Of a stretch of 26,902 nt of DNA, positions 12,301-24,300 are shown piece after piece. The first letter of the stretch is position 1. Every line of letters begins with the position of its first letter. Source of the DNA: Saccoglossus kowalevskii. Taxonomy: Eukaryota > Hemichordata > Enteropneusta > Harrimaniidae. Where the stretch lies: contig NW_003122909.1 of assembly GCF_000003605.2 (NCBI RefSeq), forward strand, positions 85,020 to 111,921, given 5' to 3'. The position numbers and the translations under genes are program-made. The notes below the pieces were generated by a model. It was not told the origin of the DNA. It made no database searches and saw nothing but the letters and a program-made list of their open reading frames with translations.

Positions 12301-15300
12301 ATTTTCAGTGTTCAAGTCAATCAACATAACATATGCTGCTGTATAGATTGGCTATATTTATTTTACATTTCTGAATAGTTGCATTGATAATATACATTTG
12401 AATTCCAGATTAAGGAAATGGTTTTTAAAAGGTTTCTCAGAATGTGTTGTAATAGGATTTGTAGTTGTAATTATTTTTATGCTAACAATATGTGTTACCT
12501 CAAAATTTTAGCATTCATCATCTGCATCTGTGTCTTTAAGGTTTATCTGACAGATCGGTTGAAGATATCTGGAAGTGGATTGACTGTTCTGACCCGAAAG
12601 ATTGGCAGTTAAACCTGGCTGATGGAGGAAGTAATACTGCAGAAAAAGATTGTACCATTGTGACTGATTCTAACACATGGAGTGCCAGAGAATGTCATAC
12701 AGAGCTGCCATATATTTGTGAACTGAGCCCAAAAAGTGAGTTCTAAAATTAGTCTTGCTTTCATTTCAGTGGAAGTTGCATTTTTATTATTATGCTTTCA
12801 TTCATTCCAAGTGCAACTTATCATTTAACTGACCTTTAAAGCTAGCTTATCTTATTCACAGAGCCAACATCTGTGTTAATCGAGAGCCAAATTATCTAAC
12901 TCAATATGTCTCTTATTAATAGCTTACTAGGTAAATACAAGAAAGAATAAGTTGAATTTACTGATGACGTTGATACCGACTTTAAAAATTGTAATGTTAT
13001 ACCTTTTCACAATTAAAGGAAGATAATCAGTCAACCCTGGGACAACCGGTTTAAATAAAGGATCCATCTAACTGATTTATAACAAATGATCCTGACACGT
13101 AAAAGCTTCTCTTAAAAATGATTTTCTTTCTAGATTTCACACTGGATGACCAAAATGTTCAGCATGTTGATGCTGAAGCACTCTCTCCATTTCGGGTACA
13201 TGTCACATGGGACGTTTCTCCAGTCAAATGTGATATACTTGGATATAGAGTGAAATATCATAGACTGAACTATATTGGTGGAATCTACATTGTTGATATA
13301 CCTAGTGCTGATAGTAGTGAATATACACTTACTGGTCTGCAATCATCTACCTGGTATGCTTCCTATGTTGCTGGATATACTAGTGACGTTTTGTTAGATT
13401 ATGTACCTGCCGATCCTGTCCAAACCCATGCTGGTAAGTGAAATATTAAATATTGGTTTACTTGGTAAGTTAGATTATGATATCATTGTGCAATTCCAGG
13501 CTTTGTTACATATGATCCTGTCCAAACCCATGCTGGTAAGTGAAAAATTAAATGTTTAATTGGTACCGGTAAATTAGATTATGATATCATCTGGAATTTA
13601 AGGCTATATTACATCTGATCCAGTCCAAACCCATGCTGGTAAGTGAAATATTAAATATTGGTTTACCTTGTAAGTTAGATTATGATATTATTGTGCAATT
13701 CAAGACTTTGTTACATCTCACCCTGTCCAAACCCATGCTGGTAAATGATATACTAAATATTGGTTTACTTGGTAAGTTAGATTATAATATCATTGTGCAA
13801 TGATTCAAGGCTGTGTTACGTCTGATGATGTCCAAACCCATTCTAGTATGTGTAAGAGGAATAGTAGTTATTTTGTTGTGCTGTTTATTTATTATAAATC
13901 TCTTGAGCAGTCTGTTCTAACTGGAACCTGAAACTGGTGTATTTTCAACACACATGTATTTTCATGCATCAGCTAATCATTTTATGAATGGTGTTCTCGA
14001 CAGTGAGAAAACCTCCCTCTCCACTGCCTGAACCATCTAAAGACTGTGGAGGTAATCTTACTGCAAAGTCTGACAGTCTATTACGGATTACATCACCCAA
14101 CTATCCTGACAACTATGAAAACAACCAGGTATGTAGCATAATGTATCATTATTGTCTTTCTACACAGTAAAAGTACAACCAATGTTTCACTCGATGACAT
14201 TTGTTTTAATCCATTGTCTTGTGAATATTTTATAGATCTGTGAATGGCGAGTGAACGCATCAACAGGTGGTAACACACTTATAGTGTATCTACGTGATCT
14301 GAGAACAGAGCATTTATTTGACTGGGTTGACATCGGTGAAGGTTTACAGCCAGATGATTCTGATTCCAGAGTACACCACATGTCTGGATTCTTTCTACCC
14401 TGGACCTACTGGGAATCATCCACAGATGAAGTCTGGATAACATTTTCCACAGATTACACCATCGCATGGAAAGGTTTCATGCTGGAGATTGTGGAAAATG
14501 TGAGAGGTAAGACAAACTCATGTGGATGTCTACATACTGGGTACATTGGATGCAGACATTACAAAGTGCACACTGTAAAACCATTTCACTGGGTTTGATG
14601 TCCACAAATTTGGCAGAAAAACAATTTACTCTATTGTTATTTTTCGTGTTCAGGTGGATTTAATTTTAAATTGTTGAATTAAAAACCAGCAACTAATTAA
14701 TACTTTTACAGTATTCTAAATAACTTAAAACAACCTACCTCAATCTGTGCACATGATTGCAAATCTTGTGATCGTGATTTTATTGTCTTGCTTGCTTTTT
14801 TTGTTTTTTTTTACAATTATTACATCTCAGCTTAAATTGATTTATTTTATCCTATTTCTATTTCAGTGTGGTGTCATAAATTATTGTAGCTTAATTGCTT
14901 AAAATAGTGGTCACCATTGTGCTAGCAATTCCAGTTTTGAAAACAATAAACAATATATTCACCCACACATGTATCACTCATGGGATTCATAATGATTACC
15001 ACTCATTTAGAAAATTAGTCTTGAGAGGAAAGTTATTTTATGGATCCCAATTAATACTGAAATAATATTATTATACGCCTGTCACCATAACACCATAAGT
15101 TACAGCGTGGCATAATTCTGCGGTATTCCACTGGCTATTTTTTATTACGCATGTAATCTTCCTATAATAATAAAAAACAAACATGGCTGCCCTCATCAGG
15201 GTTTGACAGGACTCCACACAAAGAAGTTTTCTACATCTTTTCTAAATCTTTTGGGTTTCGGCATTTCCATGATGTATTCCTAGGAGGAAAAGATATACAT

Positions 15301-18300
15301 TATGTATAATAATAAGGTTATTACGTGGATACCTCAAAATATGCACTCAGATAGAACGCGGTCACATTGACCTCTACTGCGCATCGGTTGATGCTCCTGG
15401 TGTACTGTCTTTGTCCATACTTTGCAATATTATCGTAATAACATCATATTATTTTGTATTTGAGATGTTTTTGTAGCTTGAAATGTGTTGCATATGATCT
15501 ATATGGCTGTTTCGGATAGTCCTGCATTTCATTGTAAACTTTTTTTTTTTTTCTTCTGTAGAGCCTGTGCCAACAGAGAAACCTGACCCATCAGACCCAC
15601 CAGTCTTAGCACCAGAATGCGGCGGTAACATCACATTAACAGAGGATGAATCATATGACGTCTACTCCTTAAACTACCCTGGTGACTACGACAATGATCT
15701 GGAATGTCTGTGGAAAGTGGAAACTGTACCTGGAAGGAGGATTGAAATTGAGTTTGTTGACTTTGAAACAGAGTATTGCCATGACTGGCTGGATATTGGT
15801 AATGGGCTGGACCACACAGATTTGACAACATCAGAATTGCATCTGTCTGGTAGTATTGACCCTGAATCATTCCAGTCTGTTAGTAACCAAGCTTGGATGC
15901 TGTTCACTACAGACTATTCTATCACTGCAAGGGGATTTCATTTAATTGTGAAAGATATAGGACCAACAGGTCAGTAAAGTATCAATCTTTCTGTGACGAA
16001 GCCTTCAGCTGCTTTCTTAACAATTTTATTTGATAGTGAATACTTAGTTTATTTTCATGAAATTGTATTTTTTCATTACTGAAAACTATTTTGTCACAAT
16101 CAATAGCTTTCTTTGCCTGGATTAATTAAATTAAAAGTAGCAATGAGTGTTTCCTTTTGTTATAATTATGATAATAAAATACAAGCGGGGTTACCAGTTC
16201 ATATTATAACTTCCACTCACTTTATTTTTATATCTCATGTTATTTTCATAAGGTTGTGGGCAAGCGTTGATCATTGGTGACACTCCTGGAGACAAAGTGA
16301 ACATAAAAACACCAAACTACCCACAACATTACTCCAATAATGAAATCTGCAAATGGACTATTAGCGGACCAGCTAACAAGCACATCTTGATGACAGTCAA
16401 TGACTTTGCAACAGAAAGGTTCTTTGATTGGCTAGAAATTGGAGTAGGTGGCAGTGATGTTGATTTCTCGAGCACTGTGTTCAGGTTATCTGGTTCACTG
16501 GTCACTGGTTCCTATACATCTGAAGATGACGGAGTGTGGGCTTTGTTTACCAGTGATAATTCAATTTCTCGGAGAGGCTTTGATATTGATTTTTCTGCAG
16601 GTAAGCACTCTTAGTATTTTCTTAATGTTTTCAGTCTCCTAAAGCACAGGGTTGTTTGTTAGATTAATGTTCAGTTTATTTTTGTAACTCAAACAAAGAA
16701 GAGAACTAGAAGTCATAGGCAAATTAGTTGTTTAAACAATAGGAACAAATATAGTATCCCATCATGCAATCTTGGTGATTAAGAAGTCTGGTTTAAAATT
16801 ATTTATATCTACATTAGTATAGAAAAGGTCTTTTAATATATGGTTTTATTTTGTAAAAAGTGAACTTGATATTCAAAGGATTTTATATTTTCCATGCAGG
16901 TTCTGTGTGTGGTATGATTTGTTGACTTAAATATCTTACCAGTCTAATAAAATCGATTCTGACACTATTTGTAATTCTTTTCCAGTTGATCCATGTGGAG
17001 GTCATCTGGATACAATTCCTGGTACCATTTCAAGCCCACTGTATCCAGACTATCCATACCCACATAGCAGTTCTTGCATCTGGACCATACAGGCACCGGT
17101 CATGACTATGGAGAGTGGCCAGCGAATCAAAATCTCATTCTCAGCTTTCCATTTAGAAAGAAACCATGATTGGTTGATAATTGGTAATGGCCTCATACCT
17201 GGTTCATCAGTCATTGCTGTAAGTCAATTCCTTGTCTTGTACGGTTTCTCTGAATGAGAAATGATATATGAGACTGTGTGTATCAATTCTAATACGTATG
17301 ATGGTGAAGGTCTTGCCAAAATTGTGGTTTCTGTAGTGTAGAAGGTTTTACGGGGTGGAGTTGCTAACCCCACACCCAACCCTCCTCCTTTCTAATCCGG
17401 GCTTGGGACCGGCCATGGCGGAGTTAAATTGAATTGATTGTATACAATTTTATAAGCTCATAGTAAGGTTAAAATTATTGTTGGCTGCTAGTATCCTGGT
17501 TATATGGCCATCACACTTATTTACATGTGCCCGCATAGTGACTGTGGCTTAAGTAGTCATTCATACCCACTGCTAGTGATATCAAATTCACATTAATTTT
17601 ATGTGTTCATGATTAATAAAACTACTTATGTCACAAGCTAATGTTGATCAGTGACTGAAATTTGTAATCAAACATTTCTATGCTGGTTGGCGAATATGTA
17701 AACAGATGATGTGACCATGTGACAATCTGATGTATGCGATCGCGTGTTAGCTAGAAATACAAGATTGTGATTCCTAATCAGGTTGACGTGTGATAGATCA
17801 CCTGATTTTGTGACATGGTCACGACTGTGGGTTACAGCCATTGTTGAGAATGGGCATAGTTACCTGCTAGAAGTCGTTTTTTTTTGTAATTCTTCAGTGC
17901 ATTTTGTTTGATATTCATAGGAACTGACCGGTCCTGAGATCCCAAAGGAAATCATCACTGATAAGTTGACAGCATGGCTATGGTTTACATCTGACAATTC
18001 AGTCGACCGTGAAGGGTTTCATCTTACATACACATTGTTTACAGAAGGTAAGCAATTCACATTGTATAATCTAGTTGGCATGCAGCCATAATTTGCATAT
18101 TCCTTGACCCCCATCAGTCATTTTTAGCTCTACTGCGGAGCTGTTGGTATTGGTGATTGTCTGTTATTGTCAGTAAATCAAGTTTTCTTCAATATCTTTG
18201 AATTGTCTGATAGTGGTCATATATTACCAACGAATTTTGAATCAAATTTAATTTTCATAAACCTTGCGTCTATAAATGCATTATATTTTATATACTAGTA

Positions 18301-21300
18301 ACTTACTGATATGCATTTTTTTTTACGTTGTACAAGATGTGCCAGAACCAAAGCGTTGCGGTGGAAGTTACATTGTGAAACCAGGCCATACTTTTATTCT
18401 CGAATCGCCTAATTATCCGCAAGACTATTCTCGCAATGAACGATGCCAATGGAACATTACAACCGACTCGGGACTACCAATGTCTGTAGTTTTTTTAGAC
18501 TTTCTAACAGAGGAACACTTTGATTGGGTAGACATTGGAAATGGACTAGACCCAACCGATGTTGATTCTCGTGTTCGCCATGAATCAGGCTCAAGTATAC
18601 CTCCACCATTTTATTCATCTGGTGCTGACATATGGGTGACCTTTTACACAGACTTTACCATTGTTGAGAGAGGTTTTGTCCTGGTGATAGTTGAAAGGAA
18701 CGACAGTAAGTAATCTTTGAATGTATATTCTAAATCTCAATTTCTTATGGCGTAAGGTGCAGGCAGTTTAATAAAGTAAAGGATTTATTTCTTTACAGTA
18801 TGTAATTAGAAAGTTAATATTAAATAATTGAGTTAAACTTATAATCATTGTCAAGCACAAACTTTCTCATTGCAAAAATCATTCCAATAATAAAATAATA
18901 AAAAAATACTTTCTCACCTAAATTTGTTTGCACTTTGTTTCTCATATTCTTTTTTTATTTTTTTATTTTTTTTTATTTTTTTTTTTATTTTTTTTTGTGC
19001 TAGGCGACAGTTCCGGACATTAAGTGTCACTGTTGTCTCTCCTGACTTTTTTTCTGTATGTGCAAATTACAAGTGCTAGTGACGACACATAGTGCATTTT
19101 GCCACAGAAGTCATATTCATGTTTGGGACTACATGACAGGGCTGTGTGGCCATCTCTCTGTCAAATGGCAATTTGTAATGCGCTATCCTGGTGTCAACCA
19201 GGCCCGGTCGAACACAAGCACCTGCGGACCTTAACCAAGGTTCCCCCAAAGTCGTATTCGTTAGTGAATGAATCTTGGCCAGTGGAATTGGCCTGCCCAT
19301 TGAGTCTGTGGCACACTCACCCAGGGTAGGGGGTCGACCCTTTGATGTTCAGTCTAAGGTAGGATTTGAACTTGGGTCTACCGATCATGAGACTGGTGCA
19401 ACAACCAATATTTCTGGAAATGAACCTTAATGTTAGAACCAACAGACAAAATTTGAGTCAGTTTTTACTCAAAAAATTTGCCTATTTTTTGTCCCAATCT
19501 TCAGACTATAAGCGAGACTATTTTGTGAATTTGTGAAGAAAGGAGGGAACTGGTGTTGAATAGGTTAATGGTGAATAAACTGTTGATAAACTGTAAAATA
19601 GTCAAAGTTACTATTAAACTTTGTTAACCATTTTTCATTTACCTGTTTCAGCTGAATCTAGTCCTCCAAAGCCAGCACCTACTGCCACTACTGCACCTGT
19701 GATCTGTGGAGGTCATCACGATATAGAGCAGGATCCTATATTTATTACCTCACCCAATTACGAAGAAAACTATAACAACAATGATTATTGTGAATGGACT
19801 GTAACATCTGTAGCAGGCAATAGAATTAGAATAGTGTACCATGACTTTGAAACCGAATTGAGGTATGTGTCTTCTCCTTCAAATTATTAGTCCCCGTTCG
19901 TGCATCCGTGCGTTCATCACATTCAAACTTCACACATACATCATACATAACATTATACATGTGCACATCAATTTGTTTCATGATCTGATTCAAGATGGCC
20001 ATCTGACGTGTTTATGTTCCAACTATATTGCTATAAACAAAACTATTTATCTTAAATTTGATAACTAACAGGGACTGTACTATGCGTGGCTTGTTATATA
20101 GAGATACATTTGTGCACTTATTCTAAACCATTCACTTTTTATTATAAGATAAATATGCTATACACATGTGTATATAGAATAGAATAATTGTTTTATTGGC
20201 ATGGTAGAGAAAAGTTTTCATTTTTTGGGCACTATGGCTAATTAAAACTTTAAAAGGGGAAGAGCGGAAATGGTTTTAGCTGGGACAGTTACAAGTGCAA
20301 AATGGCTGTCCCAACGGACAGGTGAATACAGATATAAATTTCTTACTGACTTACTGACCAAATGGACTGGTTCAAAGTTACTCATGTCAAGAAAATTGCT
20401 TTTATAGTTTTCAAGATTCATATAATAATGATGAGCCAAGAATGATAATTTTATTTCAAATATTATGTCGTAATTTATCTTAATGTACTAGAGAGAGGTA
20501 CACCATCAATTGGGACAAGCACATTTATTCTCCAACCTGCTCAATGGACAGGCAATTTCAACACCTGATGATGCACAACAGTCCACTATGTATGTCATTC
20601 TTTTGTTTAGATATGACTACTTGGAGATAGGAAGAGGACATGACATTACAAATTTTCAGTCACTTCTACGACATAACAGTGGTAGCCGAGTTCCCAGTCC
20701 ATTCACTACAGATGTTGATAGAGTCTGGTTGAAGTTTGTCAGTGACCACAGTGTTACCTACAAGGGATTTAATGTGGAACTCAGAGACAATGGTAAGAAG
20801 TCTGGGAAATATTAATTTGGTAATAACTTCGCTAAGTTGGTGTAAGGTATAACCCAGACGACTTGGGTATTTCAGTAATACCATGAATTCTGCCAATATT
20901 CTGACAACACGTAATCTTGCTAATCTGCAAGAATGTTCCCCAAATTAATGTTCTTGAGGTTACTGGAGACTAGTTCAAATCAATTTATGTTAATAGTTTT
21001 GTAGTTATTGTGCTGATCCCGCTGTAGTGCCATGTTAAAATCCAGTACCAGGATTTGTATGTGACAGACTCAATGAGGGGGGGTCAATGCCATTTGCAAA
21101 GATTCATTCATTAATGGACGCAACTTTGGGGGAACATTTGTTAAGAACCACAAATGCCTGTATTCGATTATACTTGACTTATGCCTGGATAAGATATTAA
21201 ATTATCATACATTGCATTATTTTTGACCCAACATGTGTAAAAAAATATATTATATTTATCTTTAGCATTGTGATTGCCTCGCAAAATCAGGATAAGCAAC

Positions 21301-24300
21301 ATTGAGATTAAGATGTGCATGTATTCAGGAGGATTGTTATTCTATCAACATATGTTTAAATTTATAGTGTTTTTTGTGATCTAATATGAATATGTATGGA
21401 ATTATGTTGTATTACAGATTGTTTTTCTGAGCATACTATTACAAGTGGTGGGTCTATTACTATCCGATCCCCGGGCTATCCGGAAAGTAACTACGATAAC
21501 AACTATTTCTGTGAATGGATAATTACTACGGAGAATGGTGGCACTATTAGAGTAGAAATCAAGGGCTTCAGAACAGGTAAATAGAATCCAAGTAATCATA
21601 AGTCATTTTTATTCGTACATATCACATCTGAGTTTGAAATTTCCAGTTTTACTATTTTAGTTTTTCGGTCTATTATTACTCTCTAGAACCATATGTACCA
21701 AATAACGTTGTTTGTGTTGTAAAAAAAATATAATATGAGGTTATTAACCCTGTGAGTGCAAAAGTCAACTTTGACACCATTCACAAAAAGTTCCATTTAT
21801 AGTCTGCTTTTTTCCACATGAAATGTTTATTAAAGAATTATAAGCAATGTCACATTTTGTCTGTTTAGTTCAAAATTAATATTGAATTTAGTGAAAATTA
21901 AATCGGGAAAACAAATTTGGCATTCAAAGGTTCAAGGGAGTATTGCAAAAATATACATGAAGGATGAATTTAAAAATTTAAAAGACGTTTTGCAGATAAG
22001 ATCGATAAGCATTATTCTGAAAGAGAACTTCCTCTGTTTAGTTACTAACAAAATGAACCTATAAACTTTTTTCTTCTTAGAGCAAAATCATGACTGGGTT
22101 GATATGGGTTCAGGATCTGACTCTGTAGATTTTGCATCAAGGTTTGTTCATATCTCCGGTCAAGTAGATCCAAATGCATTTTTCACCGGTTCAGAGTCTC
22201 TCTGGATGACATTTGAAACTGATGCCTCAGTGAATGATGAAGGCTTTGAGATAATCTTCTATGATGGTAAGTTGCCTGACGTCCACTGTCAGAAATTTTC
22301 TATAGAGTATAACTTAAGTAGAGTATAATTTTATTAATATCTGCATGAACTCAATTTGCATAATATTTGGTGAATTTCACTGGCAACATAGTGGTTGTAG
22401 CAACAGATTCATGATCACTAGGCAGAATTTCAAATATTTCGTTGGGTCAACCCCTACCCTGGGTGATTGTGCCACAGACCTCAGACTACTAATACAACAG
22501 ACAGGAAACGCAGCGCTTTCTATTGAAGTAATGCGTGCCACGTTTTTTTAAGTTATCAGTTCTTATCATATCTAGTAAACATTGCAGAACAAAAGATTAT
22601 CATTAGATAAAAATTAGATAACATTGCAGAACAAAAGATTATCATTAGATAAAAATTAATCTTAAAATAACACAAGATCTATTCATATTCCAATCAACTA
22701 TTGCGATACATCGCGAGACATATTATGTAATTCTTATTACCTGCATGACCACACCAAAATTCAAAAATTTAGTGAATCTGAGGACGATAGTTATGAACGT
22801 ATAACACGTACTATGAAGACGAGCACAACAAAAATAACACACCCTCAGTTTTTACCGATAACTGGCTTATGCTGATACACTGAGAGATATCATGTATATG
22901 ACACTAGCTATCCCACGTTTCGGCACCTCTGAACACAAAAACAAAACTGTTAACACACAAAGTGGTATGATCGCTCGAAACGCAGCGATATGCCCTTCCT
23001 GAAAAAAACAGCGAGAAATATCGTTTCAAAGTTGCTCATTATATATTCAAAAACTATTTGCGGTATATACTAAGACATTCAGTTACTTGTAACTCACCTA
23101 ATTGTTGGTGGATTCTTAAAATTCTTACACACAGCTGCAAAGGTCAAATGGTCCTGAACGCATCTCCCATTGTTTTAAAAATGTCCGGATCCGTTTTATG
23201 AAGAAATATGCATTTTCCACTGGTTGAGATTCATTCATTAACGAATGTGACTTTGGAAGAACCTTGGTTAAGGTCTGCAGGTGCTAGTGCTCAACCGGGC
23301 ATGATTGTTGCCAAGATAGGACATTAAATGGCCTTTATAATAAGAAAGATGATCATACAGCCCTGTCCCAAACATTAAAGACATCAAATCTATAAATACA
23401 GATCTATATATACTTGTCTACTATTAAATATAATCATATCTTGTATACCCATAGATGGCTGTGTAGCTGAGGAGTATACAGACTCTGAAGGTGAAATCTT
23501 ATCTCCATTCCATCCCGCTGAATATCCCAACAATGCGAACTGTGTATGGTTTCTTAAGATATCAGATGGCCATGATATCAAAGTCACATTCCATGCTTTC
23601 AGACTTGAGGAGGGGCATGACTTCCTGTACATTGGTTATGGCAATGATCCCACATCAGACTACTATCTGGTATGTATTACCCAGTATATGTAAATATCTA
23701 GAATAATATCAATGTCAGCGAGGCTAGACTTTAATTCCAAGCATCTGCTATTTTGGAGTAGTAATGATTTTTTTATGTAATACTTATTCTCTTTTAATTT
23801 TCTTATTTAGTTTTTCACTGGTTATGACTTACCAGAAGATCTTGTCTTGCACAGCAGTGAAACCTGGTTTAGATTTGTGAGTGATAGAACAAATGTGGAC
23901 ACTGGTTTCAATATTACATACAAAGCCATTTGTAAGTGTATTCTAGGGTATATAATCAACGGCTTCCTATTTGTGGCATTTGAGGTACATGTATATATTT
24001 CTCTATGCAATAAACATTATTAAATAAACTGTGAAACTAAACAATATTTTGTATCTTCAGGTCCAACAGGCTATGATTATCACATTGTTGATGGAGAAGA
24101 AAAGTGTTACAAATTTGTTACCGTGCCAACCAAATCATGGGATGAAGCGAGAGAGGACTGTTTATCTACTCTTCACGGTGATTTGGTTATAATTGATGAT
24201 CAGGCAGAGTTGGATTTCATCAATGCGCAAATGACTTTGAATTACTGGATTGGTAAGTTAATTTTTGAACATTTGTTTCCTTAGACCCCAGTGAAAGTCA

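Noticed and set aside
12736-13133. A gene boundary between super-modules 1 and 2
   Set aside because: CTLD1 leaves in phase 1 with a GTGAGT donor, FN3-2 enters in phase 1, and no stop, poly(A) signal set or first exon is seen. The same join recurs at 25125-25412.
15631-15907. Antisense frames of 73-79 codons opposite CUB B2
   Set aside because: Shadows of the coding strand; the plus strand has a clear CUB with conserved splice sites.
19076-19329. Overlapping open frames on both strands of 74-76 codons
   Set aside because: They lie in the body of the tRNA-derived SINE and its body recurs in fragments elsewhere in the window.
19355-19415. A functional tRNA gene on the minus strand
   Set aside because: Only the B box and an anticodon-like region are recognisable; the 5' half and acceptor stem do not form a full cloverleaf. 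Better explained as the head of a SINE.
22345-22551. 68-codon plus-strand frame
   Set aside because: Overlaps the SINE fragment at 22440-22490 and lies in an intron.
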